Positions 53,146 to 63,700 of a stretch of DNA of 64,000 bases are shown piece by piece. Position 1 is the stretch's first letter. Each line of letters starts with the position of its first letter. A model generated the notes under the pieces. That model was not told the origin of the DNA, did no database searches, and saw only the letters and a list, made by a program, of their open reading frames with translations. A program made the position numbers and the translations under genes. This stretch comes from Adiantum capillus-veneris. Taxonomy: Eukaryota; Streptophyta; Polypodiopsida; Polypodiales; Pteridaceae. The DNA lies in assembly GCA_014529385.2 (NCBI GenBank), contig CM043952.1, positions 69,817,370 to 69,881,369 on the forward strand. The letters are read 5' to 3'.

Positions 53146-53358
53146 TTAAAACAAAACAAAAATATAGACGTCCAAACTAAGGTCGTACCTAATGAGAGGC
53201 AAAATAAAGGGATTTACTGATGCGTTTATCTCTGCCAACCTAAGAAGACCTAAAATTCTACGAATTACACGTTGAAATTTCAACTTAGTACTAACAATTA
53301 TGTGTACCTTTTTCCTTGCAATGGGAATGAAGGGATCATACAAATTCTCGTGATTCAT
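53146..53358 (-). CDS. ORF3a: diverged second copy of ORF3, element C
   Basis: This 70-codon ORF reads MNHENLYDPFIPIARKK, then LKFQ, LGLLRLAEI, NPFILPLIRYDLSLDVYIFV and LF. It shows the same ending pattern (PFILP...Y..S.DV.IF.L.) as the other ORF3 copies and lies just upstream of ORF3b in the same frame, separated by one TAA and 21 bp. It begins about 60 bp after the primer site. I infer a tandem duplication followed by divergence. Confidence 0.65.
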   Translation of the reverse strand: MNHENLYDPFIPIARKKVHIIVSTKLKFQRVIRRILGLLRLAEINASVNPFILPLIRYDLSLDVYIFVLF

Positions 53359-53414
53359 GCAAGCTGCTTGATTATGCTAAAGGTTGAGTCTACACAAAAC
53401 ATACACAAGCCGTC

Positions 53415-53432
53415 CTCAATGGGGGCACCAAT
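53415..53432 (-). other. Primer-binding site, element C
   Basis: On the minus strand ATTGGTGCCCCCATTGAGG follows the LTR end GCCTCA. It matches the sites of A and B over TTGGTGCCCCCA. Confidence 0.8.
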
Positions 53433-53572
53433 TTGAGGCGGTCCGGGGCGGGCAACAAGAAGAGTGGTCTCTAAGCACCCTTCTAGGATCTCGTGCTACA
53501 CACACACAAACCCGCAACCTAACCCTACATAAATTTGGGGCACCACTTAGTTTTGGATGCGAACTAGGACGC

Positions 53573-53573
<1 letters not shown>

Positions 53574-53659
<86 letters not shown>
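53574..53659. repeat. (GA)n microsatellite in the LTR of element C
   Basis: About 85 bp of uninterrupted GA, in the part of the LTR that would be transcribed. Confidence 0.99.
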
Positions 53660-53662
<3 letters not shown>

Positions 53663-54319
53663 TGCTCGCACGGCCTGCTTTGAAATGTATCGACAGTGAT
53701 CAAGCAAACACAATTATATGTGTAGGAAAGAGAGAGAAAGGGGGAGGGGATGCTTGTTGCATTGATACCTTCTTACAAATCTGTCACGACCAATCAAAGT
53801 GAGATTAGTATTTGTTCAACATAGCTTGAGTAAATTACACCACAACACATCACAAGAAAAGCCACCCCAATCACTGTCTTAAGGCCAGGGGAGTCCTCTC
53901 CACCCTGTTTCCCTCTTACAGTATGTGGAATTTATGGTTGAATTGATGACAACACCTAGAAACAAGTTATCAAGAACTTAAAAAAACACCAAGACACTTA
54001 CACATCATTGTTGTCCATTACTTCACGTTGGAAGAGAGACAAAGTATCCAAGCTTAGTCCAAATCCACCCTCCTTGATTCAACAAATGTTGGGTTTACAC
54101 CAGTAGGAGAAATGATAGATCTCTCAATTGAATGATCAATCTCTCTTACAATGGCATAGAGTTACCTTTCTAATCACCCCTAATACAACACATGCATATA
54201 CATCAGACAATGAGATTCCACTCAAGAGCTCCTTCTAAAGAGGTTGAGCTTGGCTTCTCAAGCTATAGCATAGTGCTCTTGCTTATGCATCCCCCACTTT
54301 TGTGCTAGCTGCACCCTCC

Positions 54320-54326
54320 TTTTATA
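54320..54326 (-). promoter_or_regulatory. LTR promoter TATA box, element C
   Basis: Minus-strand GCTATAAAAGGAGGG. It lies about 890 bp upstream of the LTR end, comparable to the TATA-to-end distances in A (850 bp) and B (730 bp). Confidence 0.65.
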
Positions 54327-54700
54327 GCAATTTTGAGGGCTAGGGTTACTCCTCTAACCATGGTTGGGTTAGATTTTCAGCAGTTATCTAATTTCTTTTG
54401 CTTGGAATTATCAAGAAGTGGATAGATGAAGAAGAGAGAGAGGAGAGAAGTGGAGGTGATAGGACTTTTCATAGTAGATTAGTGTTAGTAAATTAGTAGA
54501 GTTATTATTTTTATTGATTCACAAATGGAATTGGATGTTTACAATGGGAGTATCCATGTAGGATACAAATAAGGAAGAAAAAACTCTTAAAGTAAGAAAA
54601 TATGGATTTCTTACAATGTTGATGCTCCAAGTGTCTTGAGTAGGGTCAATTTTGACGCTTGTTGACGGTCCACTAGCTTTGACGGTACATTTTTTCTCCA

Positions 54701-55918
54701 CTCTTGACCTTCCTTGGGAGCCAAGGTAAGTGAACATGAGAAACCAGTCACCATGATGCTGTCTTTCAAGAGAAGAGGCTGAATTTTGTGATTTTTTTTA
54801 TAGATATGGATAATATGGATGAGGAAAAATGAGACTAGGTGGTCAATTTTGGAATGGAAGTGCGTGTAGGAGACATGAGTTCACCATAGTTTCTCTTTTT
54901 CTTCAAGGTTGAGAAGAAGGTGAGTAGGGTGCAGAGAGGTGGGGATGATGAGTGGAGAAGTGTGTGTGAAAGAGGAAAATGATAAAGTGGAAGAGGGAGT
55001 GTGGCTGCATAGCATGGGCAAACTGGGGTCCACCAATAAAATCATAGCTCACAGCTCGTAGCTCACAAAAATATGAAAAACTTGGAGGTGAAATCTCAAC
55101 CCACGAGCTACAACTTTTGTTTGTATCAACTTTTCAAATTCGGAGAGCATGTGATCTTTAAAAATTCAGCAAAATCGACTATTTTTTTCCACTGCGCAAA
55201 GTCCTTGTGAGGTCCTTCTGTGGATGATTCTTTTGAATACCTCCAAGAGTGAGCCCCCCATAGTGCATGCATGCATGCCACATACCCTTGACCTTATTTG
55301 GTAGGTCTATAATTGAAGATATTGTTGAGATCATGATATAAGTGAATAGTACAACTAAGAAAATCAAATATTGAGGGGTCTAAAAAAATCAAATATAAAT
55401 AATATAAGTGGAAAAAATATAAAGGGGTCAAAATAAATCTCTCTCATTATAAGTCTACCATAAAAAGATGAATATTTTTGGTGGTATAATTTATGAGAGT
55501 AATAGAGAATAGATGTAGGAAGGAAAAAATCACAATAGTGAAAAAATATAAAACTAGTTTTTTTGGATTTTTGTTGGGATGGAGTTACACCAAAAATAAG
55601 AGAAGCTTGCATGAAATTATTTTTATATGGAATAAAGAGTATGCAAAATGGTAAGAAAAAATATGGTAATGGTGAGTCAATGTACATAGCATAAATAACA
55701 CACCATAGGTAGAAATATTTAAATAAATACCAAAATAATTATGAAAAATCATTTTATTTAGGCCCTATATACAATGAAATATTTACACACAAATGGACCA
55801 TAATATACTTATAATTTTTACTTTTTTATTTTTTATTTTTTTGGCTCAACTAGCCCAGTGACTAGCTAATTGAGGGTTTTTAAGAAGACATGGGAAAAGT
55901 CCCCTAATTCACACACAC
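54701..55918. other. No gene seen; probably LTR U3 and element ends
   Basis: AT-rich, with many short A/T runs. It must contain the outer end of the C LTR and perhaps the 3' end of element D, but I cannot place either. Confidence 0.4.
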
Positions 55919-56830
55919 CTATATACAGTGAAATGGTAGGGATAGCCACAGTGTTTGGATGAATTTGGTAGGGTGGGTTAACTCACTATGGCAATTACAG
56001 AGAGCCGAAAAACGGCTATCAGTACCATTCGGAACACTCCCTACCTTGGAAGGGCCCTCCCACTTAATTTGAAACTTCTTTTGGAATGTCTTGTCCAGTT
56101 TACTGTTGTAGTGCAAAACCAAGTCATGTTTCTTAATACCCTTAATTTTGACCTTTTCATTTATCTTTGCTTAAGCCCTATCTTCCATCTGCCCATAATA
56201 CTCCAATGTGCTCATCCTATCCAGCTGAACCTCTTGTAATTGTAAGAGCCTCTCTTGGAATGCATCACTAGGTGGCCCAAGAAACTTCTCTAGCATCTTG
56301 ACCGCAGGCAACTCTACGTCCACAAGCAATAGTGCTTCCTTTCCATATACCAAATGAAATGGAGTAAGCCCTGTACCTGTCTTTATCGAAGTACGATAAG
56401 CCCATAATGCACTAGGCAATTCCAAATTCCAATTCTTTCCTTGGTGCTCTGTCACTTTCGTAAGGATTTGTACCAACTCACCATTGAATCTTTCATTTAA
56501 GCCATTACACTACGGATAATAAGGAGTGGTATGCTGGTGCCTAATCTTCGTCTTTGCGCATAAAAAGTCTAGCAGTTTAGCTCTAAATCTTGGCCCCTTA
56601 TCCGAAAGTAGCTCTAGTGGCACCCCAAACTTACAACATATTTCATCGTACACAAATTTTCCCACATCCTTTGTGGTGATTTGTTTTACTGCTATAGACT
56701 CTGCCCATCTAGAGAGATAGTCCACTGCAATCAAAATATAGCTTTTGCCCATGCTTGTGATAGATAATGGGCCTATTGTATCAATCCCCCACTTTTAAAA
56801 CACATCAAAGGCTATAATGGTTTTTCGTAG
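55919..56830 (-). pseudogene. int: Integrase, element D
   Basis: KWGIDTIGPL (first D), AVDYLSRWAES, LLSDKGPRFRAK (second D) and CNGLNERFNGELVQIL (catalytic E) are present; a TAG lies between PYYP and CNGL. WAYRTSIKTGTGLTPFHLVY follows, then after a TAA KIKGIKKHDLVLHYNSKLD and FQIKWEGPSKV. The GPY/F-type end decays after VPNGT. Confidence 0.85.
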
Positions 56831-57293
56831 ATCTAGCTTCAACACCTCTTCCCAAATGCTTGACATCTACTGCAAGACCTACACCAATGGTGAACATCCT
56901 TGTGCAAACTAAGCCATATATACCCCTCTTGCAAGATCTTATGCAAGGTGATCTTTAGAGAAAAATGTCCGCCACATGCGCCTTCATGATTCTCTTCCAA
57001 CACTCTGTAAAGATCCTCCTACCAAGGTACACGTCTCAACACAAGATCAGCCCCTTTCATGTATAAGACACCACCAATCAATTTGTACTTGTATGCTCTA
57101 CACACAAAACCATACTTCTTAGAGTTCTGAATGTCCTTTGGAATGATTCCTGTTAGAAAATCTTCTCTTCTAGAGCCAAACTGTCCCGGCCCTGATAAAG
57201 AGGTAAATTGTTCCTCAACACAAATAGCTCCCCAATCATGCTTTGAGCTGCTTCATGTGACTCTCCATTTAGAGCACGTTCAATGTGTTTAAT

Positions 57294-58180
57294 TCACCAT
57301 GCTTCAAACTTTTTTAACAGGCCTTTAATTCTAAAACACATTTCCTTCAATGAGGTGTTCTTGCTCTTCCACACACCCAACACTTGCTTCACAACTAACA
57401 AGGCATCACCTTTTATGCTCAACCTTCTAATCCCATGCTTCAAACAAATGTGTAATCCGGCTTCCAATGTAGAATATTCAGCCTCATTGTTACAATGCAC
57501 ATCCAATTTGAACCCTCTCTTACATAGTAGCTTCCGCTCTGGATCATAAAGTGCTATACCCCCTGAAGCCGCATCATGGCTCTTTCTGTGTGAGCCATCA
57601 AAGAACAACACATGTGCATTTATGATATGTGGCACTTCTTCAACTACCCTTCTCACCACCTCTTCCTTAACAAGAAGGGGATTCTCCTTCCAAGTCAACA
57701 AATCAGCTAGGATAGCTCTTGTACCGTCTTCCACTAAAAAAGAGAGCTCAAACTCTTGCAGCTCAATTACCCATTTCTTGACCACATTTGGCATGTTAGT
57801 GCCATTAATTAACTGTGGAAAAAAGGATTAACTTGTCAAGAAAAAAAAAGGTCGTGGTAGCAAGTAATGACAAAATCGTTGACAAGCAAATATTACACTG
57901 GCCATCACTAGCTCTACTTCCGAGAATTTTCTCTCTGCTACCAACTTCACTCAGCTTGCACAATACACTAGCCTCATATAATGGCTGCCCTTCCCCTTTT
58001 GAAATAGCATGGCTCCAATGGCACCATCACCTACTGATGGATTTACATAAAACACTTGCTCCCAATCAAGAGCCTGCATGGCTAACAACCCCCTAACACT
58101 TCTTTCACCTCTTGAAACACTTCTTCGCACTTGTCATCCCATTGCAATGGATCATGCTTTGCCACTTGTTATAATGGATA
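57294..58180 (-). pseudogene. Dual RNase H region, element D
   Basis: The complete second RNase H (57294-57794) has D in LFFDGSHRK, E in NNEAEYSTLEAGL and D in IKGDALLVVKQ, then VWKSKNTSLKE. It ends near FEAW, short of the last Asp. The preceding degenerate domain (57800-58180) is badly broken. The arrangement confirms the same Tat-like lineage as A and C. Confidence 0.8.
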
Positions 58181-58186
58181 AAGGAG

Positions 58187-59100
58187 CTATGAAGACAATG
58201 GAATAAACCACGCCATGTACTTCACGTTGTGTATAAAGATTTCCAATTGCTTTGTACTCTTAGGTGATGGAAGAAGAATAAGAGACTTAACCTTCTCTGG
58301 ATCATCCTCAATGCCATTTTCTGACACCATATGGCCCAATAACTTCACCCTTGGCTGTGCTAGATGAAATTTCTTTGGATTTAGTTGTCCTCCACATTCA
58401 TCATATCGAGCCAATACCATCTACATCTTCTCATGGTGTTTAGCCCTACTGCTGTAGACACAAAAGTCATCCATAAAAGCTTTAACACAACTACCAATGA
58501 ATGATTCCAATACCCAATTTTCTCTCTCTTGATAGAAAGATGGTCTATTTGACAACCCAAATGGCAATATCGTGTAGCAATAGCAGCCCCATGGCGTAAT
58601 GAAAGTTGTCTTTGTTCGGTCTTTAAGAGCAATCTTCAATTGAAAATAGCCTGAAAAGCCATCACACACACTATACCTCTCATAACCTCCACTGAATCCA
58701 AGATCTGATAAATGAATGGAAGAGGATATGGGTTCTTCTTAGTAACTGCATTTAAGGGTTTAAAATCTACACAAATCCTCCACTTTCCATCCTTCTTTGG
58801 GATGACTACTACTGGACTCACCCATTCTGTGGTTTTCACTTGGACTATGAACCTTGCCTTCAATAACTTGTCCACCTCTTCTCACAAGGCTTCCATTTTC
58901 TCTTTTCTTAGCCTTTGTCGCACTGGCTTAGCACCTTCCTTCAGCTCTATATGCATCTCTTCTCCCTTGAACCCTCTAATCTCTTCATATGAAGTAATGA
59001 ACAAATCAAGAAAACTAGCCAACATGTGCAAATATATCTCCTTCTCCATACTGTGAGAGGTCTCCACCGATCATTTGTGTCATCAATTCCTGCTTCTTTG
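58187..59100 (-). pseudogene. Reverse transcriptase, element D
   Basis: Blocks include KEGAKPVRQRLRK, WVSPVVVIPKKDGKWRICVD, PYPLPFIYQILDSV, CDGFSGYFQLKI, TPWGCYCYTILPFGLSN and FMDDFCVY (catalytic DD), then LNPKKFHLAQPRVKLLGHMV. They lie in several frames with stops. Confidence 0.88.
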
Positions 59101-59194
59101 ACAATTCAACCTTGGTTTGCATCAACCCTTCAATCACTTCATAAGGCCCTTCACTTTCATCTTAAATATCATTTGAAAATGCAACTAAACTAGA

Positions 59195-60052
59195 CTAGTG
59201 GGTTTCTTTTTCCATCAGAAGAAATGCAACATCAACATTCTCATCACTGCTAGTAGTACTATCACTGTCCTCATCAGCCACTGTGGAATAGTCTTTATCA
59301 CTGGACTCATCCTCATCTTCATAAATCTCTTCCAAAACTTTCCTTGTGTCCATATTATATAGCTTCTTGGCACCTATCTTTCCATAGAGGCTAATTGTAC
59401 CATGTCTCCAATCTTGAACAACTTCCACTGCACGTAACCATCGTCTACCCAGTATATAGGATATGCTCCCAACCCCGCTGGCATCAGATGAAAATCAACC
59501 ACTGCCTTTGCATCATACACCTCCACTTCTAAGCTCTTTACAACACCCAAACATTTTACATCCTGATGGTTTGCCAATCTAATCCAAAAGCCTGACACCC
59601 CAGTTACTGTAAGACCCATCTTCTCAACGCATGAGTGTGTTATGACACATATTTGGGCTCCTCCATCAACACAACCTTGTCCCAGATTTTTTATTTTGTG
59701 CCACACATCTACTATTGGACAAATGTCTGGTAGCTCATCCATCGCCAACACCTTCACTGAACCTCTCTCTGGTTCTTTCTCCATTGGATTAACCATCCCC
59801 TTCCACTGTCGCTTTAGCTTAGGTACCATCTCTATAAGCTTCCCAAAAGTAACATCTGCTTTCCTGCTTATCAAATACTCCTTCAAGTCATAGCTTAATT
59901 GCCCATCCCTTAGTGGAAAATATGAAACATGAAACTTGCGAGGAAGAGCCCTTCTTTTCCTCTTGGCCTTGACATCCTCATCTTCATGGCTCTTTCCCTT
60001 CTTCTTACTAGGACCTGGGGCATTTATTCCTTCCTTATCTTGTAGACTAAAC
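59195..60052 (-). pseudogene. Protease and linker, element D
   Basis: A Lys/Glu-rich start leads to RKFHVSYFPLRDGQLSYDLK and FGKLIEMVPKLKRQWKGMV. The protease motif is GCVDGGAQICVITHSC with later GLGAYPIYWVDDGY (the ILG motif is damaged). An acidic linker follows (EDEDESSDKDYSTVADEDSD). The linker block YDL...P.L.R.....V is shared with A and C. Confidence 0.85.
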
Positions 60053-60171
60053 TAGACTAACTCTACCTACCAACCTAGAATAGTTATCTGAACACATTCA
60101 ACTCATTCCACATAAATTATCTATGCTCAATGCGTAGATGTTCTCTTCATTTTTGGAATTAATCAAGATAC

Positions 60172-61680
60172 TCACATGCCACTATTTGATAATAAATCTA
60201 TTAGAGTCATCACAAACCTGAGCAAATTGTCCCACAATGTTCTTCTTAGCACCATTAGATCAATGTTTTTTGCTAAAGGCAATAGTGCATGACATGTATG
60301 ACATAAAAATGTACTAGCAGGATCTACAATTAATGTTTTAGTGCAACAATGAGAGCACCAAACTCTTTCCCTTCCTTCATAATACACTCAATACTGACCA
60401 TGTTGATGATTTCTCCTTAGTACACCTATCTGATGAGGTGGATTTGGATGTTGGTTAGTCGCTTAGATCACAACATTGGGTTGATCAAAATATTCTTTGG
60501 CTATATTATATTGACCATGATCTAAACAAATTTGGGTTTCATGTTCTTGAATTTGATGTACACTACCACCAATTGGCATGTCAATTTTAGATGGGGACAC
60601 CAATGATCTCAAGGAATCTCTTTCCATCTTTGATTGTTTCATGATTATTTCTTTCTCTTTCCTACTCTGTGATGGTAGTCCTTCTTGAATGGCTAAGAGG
60701 GCTGCTTGGACTTCTTGAAAGGTAGTGAGAACTTCTTTTTCTTGTATTTTTTTACCAACAACAATGTTGTTGGAGTCGCCACACATCATCTCATGGGCAT
60801 TTTATACTATGGAAAAAATGGTATTCAAGTGGAGAAGGTATTGCATGACTATTAGACAAATGCCGTATAAGTGTTTACATTTTGATTCCCAATTTGAACA
60901 CTCACAATAGTTACTTTGTAAGCTCATATAGTATCATATATTTGGGGTATTCATGCTCCAAATTTGAAATTGAAACAACATATCATCCACAACTTGCAAG
61001 CTTGTTGGGTCCTCTTTGTATCTTTGCAAGAGCTTCTCCACTTCTTTTAGTCGATGTGTGTGCCTTTTAGAGGATCCACTTTTCCCGAATCGCTTTGAAC
61101 CGGCTAGCAACAATACATGTTTCATTCATATTAGGAGAGTTTCCAAGTAATTGGCAAGAGAAATTTGTAAAACCATACCTATTTCTTGCTTTTTTTTTTT
61201 GAAGAATCTCAACAAGGTTCCCCCCATGCAATTCCAAGTCTTAGAGTCTCTCACAAGGGCATGCAATAACTTTACAATTGATTGATTGATACTTGCTTCC
61301 AAAAGGATATACTTTATGTATTGCCACAATCGCTCTACTAAATTTGTAGTTTCCACCTTGCCGTGGTTGAAAAGTCTCCCAAACTTTGGCTATCATTTTC
61401 TCAACATGCAAGAATCACCACGCCAACCATTTTCAAAACATGCTACAAGAAAAATAAATACATGTAGGAGAATAGTATCAACTCAAGCCTTCTTGGTGCT
61501 GAACCAAGACAATGACACATGGAACAAAATTTGGAATCAATTCCCATTTGTATCGTGCATCCAAAAATATGGATCTTCCTCCACTACATTGAGTAAAGCT
61601 TCTAGTTCTTGTTGTGATTTGTCAATAACAAGAGCACTAGGATGGATATGCTTAATTTTAGAGAGCACTACATAGTGTTA
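60172..61680 (-). pseudogene. MULE-like transposase remnant with SWIM zinc finger
   Basis: The minus-strand blocks appear in order. IHPSALVIDKSQQELEALLN (about 61590) comes first, then AKVWETFNHGKVETTNLVER and LWQYIKYILLEASINQSIV. LKEVEKLLQRYKEDPTSLQV follows, then a SWIM-type finger Y-C-E-C-SNWESK-C-K-H-LYG (60860-60900, CxCxnCxH), and a C-terminal domain with C-SH-C and C-HT-C (60172-60387). The order core, TTN..E..W, CxC..CxH is that of Mutator-like transposases. There are stops and frameshifts between blocks. Confidence 0.7.
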
Positions 61681-62269
61681 GCTCTAACGCTATAAACTCA
61701 TGGTGGCCACCAAAAATCTAGTATTCCACCTCAATAGCCTCAAAATGACTCATTCTGTAGAGTGGCTAACCAATCGGTGTACTGTCTAATATGCCATGTT
61801 GCACGGATCATGTCGGTGATAATCCTGGTGGTCTATCATTGGAATATACATCTTAATATTCCATCAACGTATTTTTTAATTGATTAGTAACATTTTCTTA
61901 TTGATAAGATATCATCATAGCCATTGCAGGGAGAGAAGAGAGAGAAGCATGCGATGTTGAGGAATTTTCAATAGAATCAACATTTGAAGGAAAGAGTAAC
62001 ACAAGAAAACATCTTCTATTTTACTATTAAAAGTGAGCTTCATAAGATCTATTGTATATATGAGTGGTGAGAAAGGCACATCCTTCTCTCCTAATAAAAA
62101 AACATGTGTGTCCTATGATTCAAACATAGAAATATTGTGCTTGTAGCTATGCTTGAGTGATGATCGTGGGTTGTGCAACCATTATCAACTAAGTACCACA
62201 TCTATCCACTCCATATTCATAAACTAGAAATCTATCCACTCCATATTCATAAACTAGAAATCTATGAAC
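61681..62269. other. No gene seen; 31-bp tandem duplication
   Basis: ATCTATCCACTCCATATTCA-TAAACTAGAA is repeated head to tail at about 62200 and 62231. The rest is AT-rich and unassigned. Confidence 0.55.
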
Positions 62270-63700
62270 ATGTTATACCCTTGAATTTCCAATAGTACAA
62301 CTCTCACTTGAGTGTCCCACACCTCAGCGTCATGGACATTCATCATCGCTACCTTGTAATAGTAGGAACTCAGAGTCTAGGCCAACTTGAGCCGTTGCAC
62401 TAACCCATAGTTAAGAATATTGTGTGAGGCACCATCATCTACCAAGATATGCACCTTATGCCCTTGAATAGACAATATTCATGCACCACCTTGATGTGTG
62501 CTACTTTCACATTGGAGAAACAGGAGGAAGACTCAAGAGGAAATAGTTGCACCATGTGGCAATGCTCTCTCTTTTCCTTATGTAGCAAATTTCCCCTTGG
62601 GATAATCCTTTTTGCCATGGCCGCTTCTTAAACATTGAAAAAATATTTTTTCCTTTTTTTGCCTTCTCAAAATCTTCTATAGAGAGAGGCCCTCTAGACC
62701 CCTTGGGTTTCTTGGATGCCTCTGAATTGGCTACTATAAGCTTTCTTTTATTGTGCCCATTATGTGTATGTGTTTTACCATGTGTAGTGTCAGGCACATG
62801 AGCATTGTGTTGTGTTTTATCATCAAGATCATCATGGACATGAGCTTGCAATATGGCCTCCTCAAGCATCTTGGAATCTCGAGTCTTGACATGCTTCTTA
62901 AGTTTTGGTGTCAGACCATGGATAAGCCCACGCACTTGCTTGAGAATGACATCTTGATAGTGCAAGATATATTCCAACAATGTTTTATGCTATCACATGG
63001 AACACTTATCCCAAGCTGACCAATTTCTATCCGCTTCATTCGTAGAAGAAATTCCTTTCTAAGTACAACCTCAAAGGATGCCCAAGTCTGTGGTATGATG
63101 CCCTTCTCTTTGAGAGACATCCACCATTTATAGGCCTTGCCTTCTAATGTCAAATTTGTTTGCAGTGCCTTGACTGCAACCAAAGTACATCTTAGATTGT
63201 AAATTCCTTCCCACTTACGGAGAAAGATATGCATTGCATCTCTATTGCATGCTCTTTCCTCTCCCTTAAAAGTCAACGGCTTTGTATTTTCAACAAATTG
63301 TCCACCTCCTTTTGGGTGAGAGTGCAGAGAATCCAAAGGGGGACCCTATCCCTAATTGGAGCCTTGCTCCAACATATGTGTATCAACAGAGCCCTTGGTC
63401 TACTGTTGCATATATTGCACTACTAAGGTGGATAATTTACTAACATTATCATTTAAAGATGCAAATTTCTCTATCACAAAAATGCATCCTTGAAGTGCTT
63501 GAAACTCTTGAATATCAAGAAAAATTCATAACTATCATCCCCTCTTGTAGCCACGCGGGTACCCTTCATGAGATTATCTGACCAAGGGCCATCATTGGGA
63601 AGATTGGGTGCATGATTCTCAAAATCAACCGTCATGTTGATATCAAAATCCATGACGACTATGTGTAGTGCTAGCAAGGAAAGAAAAAGTACCTTCACTA
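62270..63700 (-). pseudogene. gag-protease fragment of a further Gypsy element
   Basis: gag starts near MDFDINMTVDFENHAPNLPN. The capsid region has RDAMHIFLRKWEGIYNLRC, ALQTNLTLEGKAYKWWMSL, WASFEVVLRKEFL and RIEIGQLG. After frame changes LIHGLTPKLKKHVKTRD follows. A degenerate knuckle reads F-FQ-C-LRSG-H-GKKD-Y, in which the first and last Cys are lost. The protease has HILVDDGASHNILNYGLVQR (DDGA). The different protease and gag types show it is not the missing front of element D. Confidence 0.75.

Larger units (their letters stand above)
47865..54330 (-). mobile_element. Gypsy element C: Ty3/Gypsy, minus strand, 3' truncated
   Basis: Reading on the minus strand from high to low coordinates, the order is LTR (inner edge 53434), primer site, ORF3a, ORF3b, gag, zinc knuckle, PR, RT, dual RNase H, IN. 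From 53358 to 47968 every coding block is in the same frame. It is interrupted by seven stops (at 53146, 52261, 51832, 51199, 49060, 48343 and 47968) but by no frameshift. Integrase similarity stops near 47865, inside the C-terminal module, so the 3' end and 3' LTR are missing or replaced. The outer end of the 5' LTR is not located; it lies beyond the TATA box at 54320. Confidence 0.88.
53434..54700 (-). repeat. 5' LTR of element C (outer end not determined)
   Basis: The inner edge (minus strand ...GGACCGCCTCA) is fixed by the primer site. The LTR contains a long (GA)n, the word TGGTGCCCC (53537-53545) preceded by GTCCTAG as in A and B, and a TATA box. No second copy is present in the window, so its length is unknown; the given outer limit is only a minimum guess. 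Confidence 0.5.
55919..60052 (-). mobile_element. Gypsy element D: PR-RT-RNase H-IN block without gag or LTRs
   Basis: Pol domains are in the order of A and C but with many stops and frame changes. It is the oldest-looking of the four. The 5' limit (about 60052) is where the protease linker (GPSKKKGKSHEDEDVKAKRK) breaks off into sequence that leads to the MULE remnant. The 3' limit is just past the integrase C-terminal module. Confidence 0.85.

Noticed and set aside
62270..63700. Interpretation as the missing gag of element D, separated by a MULE insertion
   Set aside because: This fragment carries its own protease (VDDGASHN) while element D already has a different one (VDGGAQIC), so they are two elements.
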